NCBI RefSeq assembly: GCF_010500955.1
Contig: NZ_QVMJ01000021.1
Span: 62,001-126,000 of the forward strand
Length of the DNA stretch: 64,000 bases
Source of the DNA: Bacteroides sp. 519
Lineage (GTDB): Bacteria; Bacteroidota; Bacteroidia; Bacteroidales; Bacteroidaceae
Reading direction: 5' to 3'
Below, in pieces: positions 35,837 to 45,829 of the stretch. A program made the position numbers and the translations under genes. A model generated the notes under the pieces. It made no database searches. It worked only from the letters and a program-made list of their open reading frames with translations, and was not told where the DNA came from. The first letter of the stretch is position 1. Each line of letters starts with the position of its first letter.

Positions 35837-37844
35837 AAACTATGATCATGGTTTGCAAATGCAGGATATGGTTTCGGAAGCTGTATACAAAACAGATTTG
35901 AATATTGAGCCTATAAAAAAGCTATCCCCAGTTTTAATAAATGATCTGCCGTTAATTCCTTCAATGACTTCGTGGGTTAATATAAAAGATCTGGGAGCGA
36001 AAGGCGACGGAGAAACAGACGATACAAAAGTATTTCAGGAAGCTATTGATAAATATCCTGTAATCTATGTACCACAAGGTTGGTATCGTTTTACCGAAAC
36101 AGTAAAAATGAAACCCGAAACCAAACTGATTGGTTTGCATCCTTTTGCCACTCAATTTATATTGAAAGAAAGCACACCTGCATTTAGTGGATTTGGTTCT
36201 CCCAAGCCATTACTGGAATCTTCCGAGGGGGGAAACAATCTATTAAATGGTATAGGAATCAATACTGGTGCCTATAATTACCGCGCTGTAGGTTGTAAGT
36301 GGATGGCAAATGCCAAGTCTTATTTCAATGATGTAAAATTTGTGGGTGGTCATGGTACCATGCGTAAAGGTCCTTATACCCCTTGGAGAGGTTATGGACA
36401 ATCCAAGATAAGTTCTCCATCCGATCCGGTACTTCTAACAGGGAAAGACAAGGCATGGGATACTCAATACTGGAGTTTGTGGGTAACTAACAACGGCGGC
36501 GGTACATTTAAAGATATATGGACTGCAAGTTCATACAATACAAATGGAATCTATGTAAGTAATACTTCAACTCCGGGACGCATCTATGCTATGTCTATCG
36601 AGCACCATGTTCGTAATGAAGCACATTTCAGAAATGTTTCTAACTGGAAGGCTTATGCTTTTCAATTGGAGGAAGAAGACAGGGAAAGCCAAGACTGTCA
36701 GCCAGTTGAATTGCAGAACTATAGTAATATGCTTTTTGCCAATTTGTATATGTTCCGTACCATTCGGTTAGCTACTCCGGCACCTTACTCTGTGCGTGTA
36801 TGGAATTGTAAGGATATTGAGTTTTTGAATCTTCATAACTACAGTCAGATAAAATATACTACCGATTTACCAGTTTATGATATTAATAAAAACATAGAAG
36901 TACGCCCTTGGGAGTTGCAGCGTTTGGTAATAAGTGGAAATGAACCGAAGCAAGAATGCGGTGAAAGCATAAACGGAAAAGTCAGAAAGCTGGTATCCGG
37001 CTTTGAATTTGCCGAAGGTATTGCCCGTGATAGCAAAGGAAATATATATTTCTGTGAACACAGAATGCGACGTATCTATAAATGGGATGTATCGAAAGAA
37101 CAAATATCGCTTATAGCAGATTTCCCTTGGAAACCATTGTCGTTAGCGTTCGATACAAAAGACAATCTATTGGTTGTTTTCCGTTATGACTCTCAGCCGG
37201 GATATATGGTTAATGGTGAGCAGGAAAGAATATCTGGCTTACCCGATGCCGGAGGTACGTCATTCAGCGGTTGGGGGAACTCCGGTTTTGCATCCTGGGT
37301 GTATACCATTGATCCGGCTAACCCGGATGAGTCGATCAGATTATTACCCAAAAAGAAAATGGGAGAGATAAAGAATGTACATAAGGCCCTTTACCCTTCA
37401 AACAGGTGGAGAGACTTTCATGATTTCAATACAGTGGCAGTGTACTATCCGGAATACTGTTTTGTTGCACCGGATGGAGTAACAATAATTCCCGAACATT
37501 ATGATCTGGCACGTTCATCGGGTGTACTGGAAGCCTATCCCGGAAAACCGTTCTATGCATCGGATGAGTATGATAAGAGAATGGTAAAAATGGATGTTGC
37601 TCCGGATGGTGGCTTATCCAATCTAACTTATTTTGTAGAGAGAGGCGAGTTTGGCTCGGCCGTAGATAACAATGGTAACTTGTATGTAGCCGATGGCCAG
37701 ATTTATATATATAATAAGGAGGGCAAACAAACTGGTATAATCGAAGTTCCTGAACGGCCTTCTACTATTCAGTTTGGAGGAAGCGATGGTAAAACACTGT
37801 TTATTACCGGACGGACAGGATTGTATTCGGTGAATCTTGAGTGA
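35772..37844 (+). CDS. C-terminal part: second beta-helix and SMP-30-like propeller
   Basis: The frame that follows the break reads EESHPVYLIKNYDHGLQMQ and then a second pectate-lyase-3-like start (IKDLGAKGDGETDDTKVFQ). The C-terminal 260 residues fit an SMP-30/gluconolactonase-like propeller (GFEFAEGIARDSKGNIYFCE). The first residues up to 35807 are out-of-frame spill-over and not a true start. It could be part of one protein of about 990 residues with the preceding ORF. Polysaccharide degradation is likely, but the substrate is unknown. Its stop codon lies in a palindromic repeat. Confidence 0.75.
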   Translation: MNAAKFPCSLNIEESHPVYLIKNYDHGLQMQDMVSEAVYKTDLNIEPIKKLSPVLINDLPLIPSMTSWVNIKDLGAKGDGETDDTKVFQEAIDKYPVIYVPQGWYRFTETVKMKPETKLIGLHPFATQFILKESTPAFSGFGSPKPLLESSEGGNNLLNGIGINTGAYNYRAVGCKWMANAKSYFNDVKFVGGHGTMRKGPYTPWRGYGQSKISSPSDPVLLTGKDKAWDTQYWSLWVTNNGGGTFKDIWTASSYNTNGIYVSNTSTPGRIYAMSIEHHVRNEAHFRNVSNWKAYAFQLEEEDRESQDCQPVELQNYSNMLFANLYMFRTIRLATPAPYSVRVWNCKDIEFLNLHNYSQIKYTTDLPVYDINKNIEVRPWELQRLVISGNEPKQECGESINGKVRKLVSGFEFAEGIARDSKGNIYFCEHRMRRIYKWDVSKEQISLIADFPWKPLSLAFDTKDNLLVVFRYDSQPGYMVNGEQERISGLPDAGGTSFSGWGNSGFASWVYTIDPANPDESIRLLPKKKMGEIKNVHKALYPSNRWRDFHDFNTVAVYYPEYCFVAPDGVTIIPEHYDLARSSGVLEAYPGKPFYASDEYDKRMVKMDVAPDGGLSNLTYFVERGEFGSAVDNNGNLYVADGQIYIYNKEGKQTGIIEVPERPSTIQFGGSDGKTLFITGRTGLYSVNLE

Positions 37845-37920
37845 TGAGTAATGAGTAATGAGTTTCCATGCGGCATCGTTAACTCATTACTCATTACTCA
37901 AAACTCATTACTCAAAACTC
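37839..37920. repeat. Palindrome with CGATGCCGCATGG centre overlapping two gene ends
   Basis: Arms are AATGAGT words and their reverse complement, the centre CCATGCGGCATCGTT. It overlaps the stop of the beta-helix gene and the last codons of fcl, which are convergent, so it may act as a two-way terminator. Confidence 0.85.
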
Positions 37921-38982
37921 AACATACCACTTGTATGCTCTCGCAATCCCCTCTTCCAACTCAATTTTATGCTTCCATCCCAAAGCATGTAACTTTGAGG
38001 GATCTGTTAGTTTACGAAGAGTTCCATCCGGTTTATCGCTATTAAAGCGAATCTCTCCCTGATAACCAACTGTACTTTGTATTAAAGCAGAAAGATCTTT
38101 GATGGTGATTTCTTTTCCGGTGCCGATATTAATATGGCAATTTCGTATTTCTTTTCCAGTACCTTTCAGATTATTGAAATCAACCTGCTCCATGATATAA
38201 ACGCAGGCATCGGCCATATCTTCGCTCCACAGAAACTCTCTTAACGGTTTTCCTGTTCCCCACAGTTCAACACAGTTTGCTGATATGCCATACTTATTTA
38301 ATGTGGTAGTAATTTCGTTTATATTATTGCTTCCGGTAATTCCTTCTACCGGACGTTTATTTAAGTCTTGCTTTATAGCTTCCCAATCATTATTCATTAG
38401 GCATTTAGCAAGATATATTTTCCGGATCATTGCAGGTAACACATGACTTTTCTCCAGATCGAAGTTGTCATTGGGGCCATATAAATTGGTTGGCATTACT
38501 GCAATGTAGTTTGTACCATATTGAAGATTAAAGCTTTCGCACATTTTTAAACCAGCTATCTTGGCTATGGCATAAGGCTCATTGGTGTACTCTAATGGAG
38601 CAGTGAGCAATTCATCTTCCTTGATAGGCTGCTTGGCATCTCTGGGATAAATACATGTGCTTCCTAAAAACAAAAGCTTTTTTATGTTGTGTTTGAAACT
38701 CTCTCCAATTACATTTTGCTGAATTTGAAGATTGTTATAAATAAAATCGGCCCGGTAAGTATTGTTAGCCATAATACCACCCACATAAGCAGCTGCAAGA
38801 AATACGTATTCCGGTTGCTCTTTGTCGAAAAACTCTCTAACAGCAACCGCATCCATTAAATCGAGTTCGCTGTGAGTTTTACCAATTAAGTTAGTGTACC
38901 CCTTTTGTTCAAGGCTTCTCCAAATAGCAGACCCTACCAGTCCGCGGTGTCCTGCTATGTATATCTTTGCTTGTTTATCCAT
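37912..38982 (-). CDS. fcl: GDP-L-fucose synthase
   Basis: A 356-residue extended short-chain dehydrogenase. NADP site GHRGLVGSAI (near 12), LGSTCIYPRDAKQP, and the catalytic Tyr-Lys in EPYAIAKIAG. It epimerises and reduces GDP-4-keto-6-deoxymannose to GDP-L-fucose. It is longer than the E. coli enzyme (321), with an insertion near 225-255 that I note but cannot interpret. It overlaps gmd by eight bases. The last codons fall in the palindrome. Confidence 0.94.
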   Translation of the reverse strand: MDKQAKIYIAGHRGLVGSAIWRSLEQKGYTNLIGKTHSELDLMDAVAVREFFDKEQPEYVFLAAAYVGGIMANNTYRADFIYNNLQIQQNVIGESFKHNIKKLLFLGSTCIYPRDAKQPIKEDELLTAPLEYTNEPYAIAKIAGLKMCESFNLQYGTNYIAVMPTNLYGPNDNFDLEKSHVLPAMIRKIYLAKCLMNNDWEAIKQDLNKRPVEGITGSNNINEITTTLNKYGISANCVELWGTGKPLREFLWSEDMADACVYIMEQVDFNNLKGTGKEIRNCHINIGTGKEITIKDLSALIQSTVGYQGEIRFNSDKPDGTLRKLTDPSKLHALGWKHKIELEEGIARAYKWYVEF

Positions 38983-40033
38983 GTTTTGTAACTGTTTTTA
39001 AATCATTCTCTATCATAATACGAACTAATTCCTCGAAACTTGTTTGATGAGGATTCCATCCTAAAAGTTTCTCGGCTTTTGCCGGATTTCCTAAAAGCTG
39101 TTCTACTTCTGCAGGACGGAAATATTTAGGATCAACCTCAACCAATACTTTACCAGTCTTTTTATCAATACCTTTTTCGTTTAAGCCTTCACCTTCCCAG
39201 GTTAATTCAATGCCAACTTCTTTGAAGGCTAATTCACAAAACTCACGAACGGTATGTTCTTTGCCTGTAGCAATCACAAAATCTTCCGGAGTATCGTGTT
39301 GCAGCATCATCCACATACATTCAATATAGTCTTTGGCATATCCCCAGTCGCGACGGGCATCCAGGTTACCAAGGTATAGTTTATCTTGTAGCTTATGATA
39401 GATGCGGGCAACTGCCAGTGTAATTTTGCGACTCACAAAAGTTTCACCTCTGCGTTCGCTTTCGTGGTTGAATAATATTCCGTTTACTGCAAACATGCCA
39501 TAGCTTTCGCGATAATTCTTAGTGATCCAGAATCCGTATAATTTGGCTACACCGTAGGGCGAACGTGGATAGAAAGGAGTGTTTTCATCCTGTGGAATCT
39601 GTTGTACCTTACCATAAAGCTCGGAAGTAGAGGCTTGGTATATTCTTACTTTCTTCTCTAATCCCAGAATGCGTACAGCCTCTAATAGTCGTAAGGTACC
39701 TATGGCATCAGCTTCGGCTGTATATTCGGGTACATCAAAGCTTACCTTTACATGGCTTTGGGCTGCCAGATTATATACCTCATCCGGTTGAATTTGTTGG
39801 ATGATGCGAACCAACGAACTGCTGTCTGTCATATCGCCATAATGTAGTTCGATGGTACGCTGTTGTTTCATATCACGTACCCACTCATCAAAATAAAGAT
39901 GTTCTATTCGTCCAGTATTAAAAGAAGATGAACGGCGGATAATGCCATGTACCTCATATCCTTTTTTTAAAAGAAACTCAGCAAGAAAAGAACCATCTTG
40001 TCCGGTAATACCGGTTATTAGTGCTTTTTTCAT
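38975..40033 (-). CDS. gmd: GDP-mannose 4,6-dehydratase
   Basis: A 352-residue enzyme with the NADP site ITGITGQDGSFLAE at the N-terminus, the catalytic Tyr-Lys in YGVAKLYGF, and NHESERRGETFVSRKI. It makes GDP-4-keto-6-deoxymannose. I chose ATG at 40033 because MKKALITG matches the family start. Longer reading adds 14 residues from the palindromic repeat. With fcl it supplies GDP-fucose for surface glycans, which fits Bacteroidales. Confidence 0.95.
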   Translation of the reverse strand: MKKALITGITGQDGSFLAEFLLKKGYEVHGIIRRSSSFNTGRIEHLYFDEWVRDMKQQRTIELHYGDMTDSSSLVRIIQQIQPDEVYNLAAQSHVKVSFDVPEYTAEADAIGTLRLLEAVRILGLEKKVRIYQASTSELYGKVQQIPQDENTPFYPRSPYGVAKLYGFWITKNYRESYGMFAVNGILFNHESERRGETFVSRKITLAVARIYHKLQDKLYLGNLDARRDWGYAKDYIECMWMMLQHDTPEDFVIATGKEHTVREFCELAFKEVGIELTWEGEGLNEKGIDKKTGKVLVEVDPKYFRPAEVEQLLGNPAKAEKLLGWNPHQTSFEELVRIMIENDLKTVTKHG

Positions 40034-40052
40034 TGTTTGTTCTGTTTTTTTT

Positions 40053-40134
40053 AGAACACAGAGACACAGAGGCACAGAGTTTTAAGATACGAGGCTAATT
40101 TAAAAACTCTGTGCCTCCGTGTCTCTGTGTTCTA
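40053..40134. repeat. CACAGAG palindrome upstream of gmd
   Basis: Left arm AGAACACAGAGACACAGAGG, right arm CTCTGTGCCTCCGTGTCTCT. It separates the symporter gene from gmd. Confidence 0.85.
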
Positions 40135-40139
40135 AATAA

Positions 40140-41303
40140 TTATTCTTTATTCGTTATTTTGTCAACAACAAGTGCTATAGCACCATCTCCTGTAACGTTA
40201 CATGCTGTACCAAAGCTATCCATTGCAATGTAAAGTGCAATCATAAGTGCTTGTGCCGATTCGTCGAACCCTAAAACAGAGTGCAGAACCCCTAATGCAG
40301 CCATAATTGCACCTCCCGGTACTCCCGGAGCGGCAACCATGGTAACTCCCAGAAGAAGAATAAATCCGGCAAACATTGGGAAATTGTAAGGCATTCCCTG
40401 CATAATCATTAACGCCAAAGCACACGCTACAATTTTCAGTGTACTACCAGATAAATGTATTGTTGCGCACAAAGGTATAACAAAACCGGCTATTTTAGGC
40501 GAAACCCCATTCTTTATTGCTTGTTCTAAAGTAACCGGAATGGTTGCAGCCGATGATTGTGTGCCTAATGCAGTGAAATAAGCAGGCAGCATTCTGGCTA
40601 AAAGTTTAAACGGATTTTGTTTAACAACTAAACCGGCTATACAATATTGCAGTATCAATAAGAAAACATGTATAGCAAATATAACCCCAATGATCTTGAT
40701 AAATACAATTAAAATAGAATATACCTCTCCCGAATGAGTCATATTAAGAAAAATGCCGAAGATATAAAGAGGTAATATGGGAATAATAACCGAGTGAATA
40801 ACCTTAATTATAATATCCTGAAAGTCTCTGGCTACATCCTTCAGTGAATTACTGTTTAAATGAGCCAATCCTAATCCTAAGGTAAAAGCAAGAATTAATG
40901 CTGTCATCACATCCATTAAAGGAGGTATTTTGATGGTGAAGAAAGAAGTGAGTCCATCAGCTTTAGCTATTTCATCGAACGAAGAACTACCGGCTTCAAT
41001 CATGGAAGGAAAAAGAGATGCACCTGTAAAATAGGAAAGGAAACCGGCAAAAACAGTCGAGCCATAAGCTATCAGCACAGTGATAAGTAATAATTTGCCT
41101 GCTTTGTTACCTATATCGGCTATGGCAATTGTAACTAATCCAACAATTATTAATGGTATTGTAAAACCAAGAAACTCACTGAATATTGAATTAAAGGTAA
41201 TAAATGTTCGAACCAGGATTGACGGAAGGAAATTTCCTAAGAGAATGCCCAAAGCAATAGCAATAATTATTCTGGGCAATAAGCCGATGCGTATCTTTTT
41301 CAT
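40140..41303 (-). CDS. Dicarboxylate/amino-acid:cation symporter (DAACS family)
   Basis: A 387-residue membrane protein with about eight helices and the DAACS hairpin and metal-binding features: TALGTQSSAATIPVTL (near 243), the serine-rich region, and MDSFGTACNVTGDGA near the C-terminus. Family members take up glutamate, aspartate or C4-dicarboxylates with Na+ or H+. Given the glutamate-fermentation genes nearby, glutamate is a plausible substrate, but the sequence does not decide it. Confidence 0.9.
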   Translation of the reverse strand: MKKIRIGLLPRIIIAIALGILLGNFLPSILVRTFITFNSIFSEFLGFTIPLIIVGLVTIAIADIGNKAGKLLLITVLIAYGSTVFAGFLSYFTGASLFPSMIEAGSSSFDEIAKADGLTSFFTIKIPPLMDVMTALILAFTLGLGLAHLNSNSLKDVARDFQDIIIKVIHSVIIPILPLYIFGIFLNMTHSGEVYSILIVFIKIIGVIFAIHVFLLILQYCIAGLVVKQNPFKLLARMLPAYFTALGTQSSAATIPVTLEQAIKNGVSPKIAGFVIPLCATIHLSGSTLKIVACALALMIMQGMPYNFPMFAGFILLLGVTMVAAPGVPGGAIMAALGVLHSVLGFDESAQALMIALYIAMDSFGTACNVTGDGAIALVVDKITNKE

Positions 41304-41412
41304 ATTATTAAATTTATGTGCGACACAAAAATAGTAATTTTTAATTCGTTGAACAATTTATTCAAGTTTGTTGTTATGATGCTAAACGTTGGCGACATTT
41401 ATCACAAAAATC

Positions 41413-42870
41413 ATGATGGAACAAGTAAAATCTACAATCGGATTAATAGGATTGGCTGTGATGGGAGAAAACTTATCTCTCAATCTGGCTAATAATGGTT
41501 GGCGGGTTTCTGTATACAATCGTACTGTACCCGGAATTGAAGAAGGAGTAGTTGAACGCTTTATTAATGGGCGTGCAAAAAACAAAAATATACAAGGTTA
41601 TACCAACATTGGTGAATTTGTAGCGTCTATTTCAACCCCACGAAAAATAATGATGATGGTTCGTGCCGGAAGCCCGGTTGATGAACTGATGGAACAATTG
41701 TTTCCGCATCTGGCTCCCGGAGATATTTTGATTGACGGAGGCAACTCTAATTACGAAGATACAAACCGACGGGTTGCATTGGCCGAGTCGAAAGGTTTTC
41801 TCTTTGTAGGTGCCGGAGTTTCGGGAGGTGAAGAAGGTGCACTGAACGGTGCATCTATAATGCCCAGTGGATCGGCAACTGCATGGAACGAAGTAAAACC
41901 AATTTTGCAAAGCATAGCTGCCAAAGCCGAAGATGGTACTCCTTGCTGTGAATGGATAGGTCCTGGTGGTTCCGGTCACTTTGTTAAAATGATACATAAC
42001 GGCATTGAATATGGCGATATGCAAATAATAGGAGAAGCCTATTGGGCTATGAAACATATCCTGAAAATGGATAATGAAGATATGGCCAATGTATTTGCCC
42101 AATGGAACAAAGGGAAGCTGAAAAGCTATCTTATTGAAATAACTGCCAACATATTAAAACACAGAGATAAAGATGGTAGTTATTTGATTGACAATATTCT
42201 GGATGTAGCAGGTCAGAAAGGTACCGGGAAATGGTCGGTTATTAATGCCATGGAACTGGGAATGCCTTTAGAACTAATTGCTACTGCTGTATTTGAGCGA
42301 AGTTTATCGACCGAAAAAGTGCTTAGGCAGGAAGCTGCTCAAGCTTATCCCCGTACAAGTGCAGAGCTAAACTATAATAAAGAAGAAGTACTGCAACATA
42401 TTTATGATGCACTGTATGCTTCTAAAATAGTATCCTACGCACAAGGGTTTACTGTACTGGCCAAAGCTTCCGAAGTTTTTAACTGGAATCTGAATCTGGC
42501 ATCTGTTGCCCGTATGTGGCGGGCCGGATGTATTATTCGTAGTGTTTTCCTGAACGATATTGCTGCTGCTTTCGAATCTGCTGGAAAACCGGTTCATTTA
42601 CTGATGGCGCCTTATTTCAAGAAAGAGATACAGGATGCTTTTGCTGGTTGGAAACAATTAATTAGTTATGCAATAACAGAAGAATTGCCGGTTCCGGCGT
42701 TTTCTTCCGCACTTAATTATTTTTATTCGTTGACATCAGAAAATCTGCCTGCAAACTTAATTCAGGGGCAGCGCGATTACTTTGGAGCCCATACATTTGA
42801 AAGAGTGGATGATGAGCGTGGTGTATTCTTTCATGAAAATTGGACAGATAAAAACGAGAAACATGCATGA
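41413..42870 (+). CDS. gnd: 6-Phosphogluconate dehydrogenase
   Basis: A 485-residue enzyme. NADP loop IGLAVMGENLSLNLANNGW, GGNSNYEDTNRR, and the catalytic region GGSGHFVKMIHNGIEYGDMQ (Lys and following His-Asn). The C-terminal tail reads GQRDYFGAHTFERVD. I chose ATG at 41413. The TTG at 41389 would add eight residues. It oxidises 6-phosphogluconate to ribulose-5-phosphate. The zwf start overlaps its stop by eight bases. Confidence 0.95.
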   Translation: MMEQVKSTIGLIGLAVMGENLSLNLANNGWRVSVYNRTVPGIEEGVVERFINGRAKNKNIQGYTNIGEFVASISTPRKIMMMVRAGSPVDELMEQLFPHLAPGDILIDGGNSNYEDTNRRVALAESKGFLFVGAGVSGGEEGALNGASIMPSGSATAWNEVKPILQSIAAKAEDGTPCCEWIGPGGSGHFVKMIHNGIEYGDMQIIGEAYWAMKHILKMDNEDMANVFAQWNKGKLKSYLIEITANILKHRDKDGSYLIDNILDVAGQKGTGKWSVINAMELGMPLELIATAVFERSLSTEKVLRQEAAQAYPRTSAELNYNKEEVLQHIYDALYASKIVSYAQGFTVLAKASEVFNWNLNLASVARMWRAGCIIRSVFLNDIAAAFESAGKPVHLLMAPYFKKEIQDAFAGWKQLISYAITEELPVPAFSSALNYFYSLTSENLPANLIQGQRDYFGAHTFERVDDERGVFFHENWTDKNEKHA

Positions 42871-44368
42871 CAGGAACATAGATAAACCATTAGCGATAGT
42901 AATATTTGGTGCTTCGGGCGATTTAACCAAGCGTAAATTAATGCCGGCCTTATACTCATTGTTCAGAGAAAAAAGGTTGCCCGGTACATTCTCTGTTTTG
43001 GGAATAGGCCGTACTAAATATACCGATGAAGATTATCGGCCATATATTTTGAGCGAATTAAAAGAGTTTGTTAAACCGGAAGAGATAAACGATAAAGAGA
43101 TAAATAATTTCATTTCTCATCTGCATTATCTGTCGATGGATCCTTCGGTAGTGAACGACTATCCTTTGTTGAGCGCAAAATTAGCAGAACTTACCAGCAA
43201 AGACATAGAAGGAAATATCCTTTATTACCTTGCCACTCCTCCTTCTTTATATGGTGTTATACCGCAACATTTAAAAGCAAACAACTTAAATGGTAGCAAT
43301 ACCCGCATAATAGTAGAGAAACCATTTGGTTATGATTTAAAATCGGCTCACGAACTGAATGCTATTTACCGGTCGGTATTTACTGAAAACCAAATATTCA
43401 GAATCGATCATTTCTTTGGGAAAGAAACAGTGCAGAATATTCTTGCATTCCGGTTTGCCAATGGAATATTCGAACCTCTGTGGAACAGGAATTACATTGA
43501 CCACATTGAAATAACAGCTGTAGAGAATATGGGGATTGAACAGCGTGGCGGATACTACAACTCATCCGGTGCTTTACGCGATATGGTTCAGAATCATCTG
43601 GTTCAGCTATTATCACTTATAGCAATGGAGCCTCCTGTTGCATTCAACCCTAATGATTTTAGAAATGAGATACTTAAAGTGTACGAGTCGCTTGCTCCGT
43701 TAAGTAAAGATGATTTGCAGCATAATGTTATTCGGGGACAATATATAGCTTCGGCAGATAGAAAAGGGTATCGGGAAGAAAAAAACATTCCGGATGACTC
43801 GCGTACGGAAACGTATATTGCCATGAAGCTGAATATTAATAACTGGCGGTGGAGTGGGGTACCGTTCTATATACGAACAGGTAAGCAAATGCCTACCAAA
43901 GTAACCGAGATTGTGGTGCATTTCCGCAAAGCTCCTCATCAGATGTTTAAAACGGATCTTGATAATCATAACATGTTGATTATCCGCATACAACCTAACG
44001 AAGGCATTCTTTTGAAAGTAGGAATGAAAGTACCCGGATCGGGTTTTGAAATTCGTGAGGCCTCTTTGGAATTAATGTATGATAAACTGGATGGTTTACC
44101 TGTAGGCGATGCTTATGCCCGGTTAATTGAAGATTGTATTTTGGGTGATCCAACACTCTTTACCAGAGGCGATGCGGTAGAAGCATCCTGGTATTTCTTT
44201 GATGCAATATTAAAATCCTGGCAAAGCAATACGGCTCCTCCTTTATATGGATATCCGGCTGGTACCTGGGGACCGAAAGAAAGTGATACATTAATGAATA
44301 CATATAACACGAAATGGACAAATCCATGTAAAAATCTAACCAACTCTGATCAATATTGCGAACTATGA
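42863..44368 (+). CDS. zwf: Glucose-6-phosphate dehydrogenase
   Basis: A 501-residue enzyme with the NADP motif IFGASGDLTKRKLMPALYSL and the substrate site RIDHFFGKE. ATG at 42863 overlaps gnd by eight bases, and this puts GASGDLTKRK at the expected distance from the N-terminus. A longer frame upstream exists but lies wholly inside gnd. Its TGA overlaps the pgl start codon (ATGA). With pgl and gnd it forms the oxidative pentose phosphate branch. Confidence 0.95.
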   Translation: MHDRNIDKPLAIVIFGASGDLTKRKLMPALYSLFREKRLPGTFSVLGIGRTKYTDEDYRPYILSELKEFVKPEEINDKEINNFISHLHYLSMDPSVVNDYPLLSAKLAELTSKDIEGNILYYLATPPSLYGVIPQHLKANNLNGSNTRIIVEKPFGYDLKSAHELNAIYRSVFTENQIFRIDHFFGKETVQNILAFRFANGIFEPLWNRNYIDHIEITAVENMGIEQRGGYYNSSGALRDMVQNHLVQLLSLIAMEPPVAFNPNDFRNEILKVYESLAPLSKDDLQHNVIRGQYIASADRKGYREEKNIPDDSRTETYIAMKLNINNWRWSGVPFYIRTGKQMPTKVTEIVVHFRKAPHQMFKTDLDNHNMLIIRIQPNEGILLKVGMKVPGSGFEIREASLELMYDKLDGLPVGDAYARLIEDCILGDPTLFTRGDAVEASWYFFDAILKSWQSNTAPPLYGYPAGTWGPKESDTLMNTYNTKWTNPCKNLTNSDQYCEL

Positions 44369-45072
44369 AATTAAATGTATATTCAACAGCGACAGAAACG
44401 GCATGTAAACTGATACAATATATCAATGAAATATTAATGCAAGAGCCTGATAAAGTATATAATATAGCCTTTAGCGGAGGATTAACCCCGGCTTTGATGT
44501 ACGATTTGTGGGCCAATGATTTTGTTGAATCAACCCCGTGGAACAGAATTCATTTCTGGTGGGTAGACGAACGCTGTGTTCGTCCGGAGAACTCGGAAAG
44601 TAATTATGGACAGATGCGTAGCTTGTTATTAAACATAGCCCCCATTCCCCATGAAAATATTTTTAGAATTAAGGGCGAAAACAAGCCCGAATATGAAGCT
44701 GTACGATACACTACATTGGCAAAGAAGCTCATTCCATTAAGAAATGGGCTTCCGTTGTTCGATATAGTATTACTTGGAGTAGGTGATGATGGCCATACCT
44801 CTTCCATATTTCCCGGACAAGAGCATCTATTGTCATCTCCGGATATATATGAGGACACTTATAACCCACATACTGGTCAAAAGCGTGTGGCGTTAACAGG
44901 CAGAACCATTCTCAATGCCTCAAAAGTTATATTTCTGGTAACCGGAAAAAATAAATCTTCCATAATAAAAGAAATCTTTTCGGGTGGCGATAGCTACCCA
45001 GCCTCTTATATTGCTAACCATGCAAATAGTCCGGAGTTCTTTATGGATGAATATGCAGCATCAGAAATATAA
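44365..45072 (+). CDS. pgl: 6-Phosphogluconolactonase
   Basis: A 235-residue member of the glucosamine-6-phosphate isomerase-like family. It has NIAFSGGLTPALMYDL (near 37), HFWWVDERCVRPENSESN, and the PGL signature LLGVGDDGHTSSIFPG. It hydrolyses 6-phosphogluconolactone between Zwf and Gnd. The start overlaps the zwf stop. ATG at 44365 is preferred over an upstream TTG. Confidence 0.94.
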   Translation: MKLNVYSTATETACKLIQYINEILMQEPDKVYNIAFSGGLTPALMYDLWANDFVESTPWNRIHFWWVDERCVRPENSESNYGQMRSLLLNIAPIPHENIFRIKGENKPEYEAVRYTTLAKKLIPLRNGLPLFDIVLLGVGDDGHTSSIFPGQEHLLSSPDIYEDTYNPHTGQKRVALTGRTILNASKVIFLVTGKNKSSIIKEIFSGGDSYPASYIANHANSPEFFMDEYAASEI

Positions 45073-45080
45073 ATTTATTC

Positions 45081-45111
45081 TTGTTTTCCTCCTTAGATAT
45101 ATTTAATTTTG
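45081..45111 (+). promoter_or_regulatory. Promoter of the thioredoxin-like gene
   Basis: TTG (45081-45083) and -7 box TAATTTTG (45104-45111), 20 bp apart, lie about 32 bases before the start codon at 45143. Confidence 0.55.
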
Positions 45112-45142
45112 CTGTCAAAAGAAAATAACTAAATAGAGAGCG

Positions 45143-45688
45143 ATGAAAAATGTAACAATCTGGGGTATTGTATTATTTACCCTAATGAGTTTTACCGGCT
45201 GTGTGAGTGGAGATAGTGATTTGTGTGGTAAAAATGAACAAGGCGGAGGTGCAAATATTCAGGAAGGAGATGCATTACCAACTTTTTCGGTTAAACTAAA
45301 CGATCAGAGTATAATAACAAATAATTCTTTAGACGGAAAAGTATCTGTTATTCTTTTATTTACAGTAGTATGTCCTGATTGCCAAAAACAAATTCCAATA
45401 ACCGAGCGCATTTACGATGATTACAAAGACAATGATGATGTTGTTGTGTTTGGAATAAGCAGGGCCGAAGGCGAATCTACTGTTGGCAAATTCTGGAATG
45501 AGCATCAATATGCAATGCCTTATTCGGCTCAAGATAAATGGGATATATATAACTTATTTGCCAAATCAATAGTACCCCGTATTTATGTGTCAAGCAAAGA
45601 TCGGATTGTAAGAAGAGTATATACCGATAAACCTTTAGCAAATTACGATGAACTGAAAGTGCTGATCGAAGAGCTGTTGAATGAGTGA
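45143..45688 (+). CDS. TlpA-like thioredoxin-fold lipoprotein
   Basis: A 181-residue protein with a lipobox signal (MSFTGC, Cys about 20) and a thioredoxin/peroxiredoxin-like domain. The redox pair is in VVCPDCQKQ, with the cis-Pro region SIVPRIYV. Similar proteins in Bacteroidetes work in periplasmic thiol-disulfide exchange. It lies downstream of the pentose phosphate genes with its own promoter. Confidence 0.85.
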   Translation: MKNVTIWGIVLFTLMSFTGCVSGDSDLCGKNEQGGGANIQEGDALPTFSVKLNDQSIITNNSLDGKVSVILLFTVVCPDCQKQIPITERIYDDYKDNDDVVVFGISRAEGESTVGKFWNEHQYAMPYSAQDKWDIYNLFAKSIVPRIYVSSKDRIVRRVYTDKPLANYDELKVLIEELLNE

Positions 45689-45690
45689 GT

Positions 45691-45816
45691 GAGGTAAAGA
45701 AGGTAAATGTGCCAATGTGGCAATATGCCAATGTGCCAATTGCTGTGCAGATACGCATGGTAATTGGCACATTGGCATATTAGCATATTGGCACATTTTT
45801 TTACCTCCTTTACCTC
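45691..45816. repeat. GCCAATGTG palindrome inside GAGGTAAAG arms
   Basis: An outer GAGGTAAAGAAGGTAA / TTACCTCCTTTACCTC arm pair encloses GCCAATGTG words and their complement. It directly precedes the second ~290-bp element. Confidence 0.8.
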
Positions 45817-45829
45817 CTCTATTCTTTAT

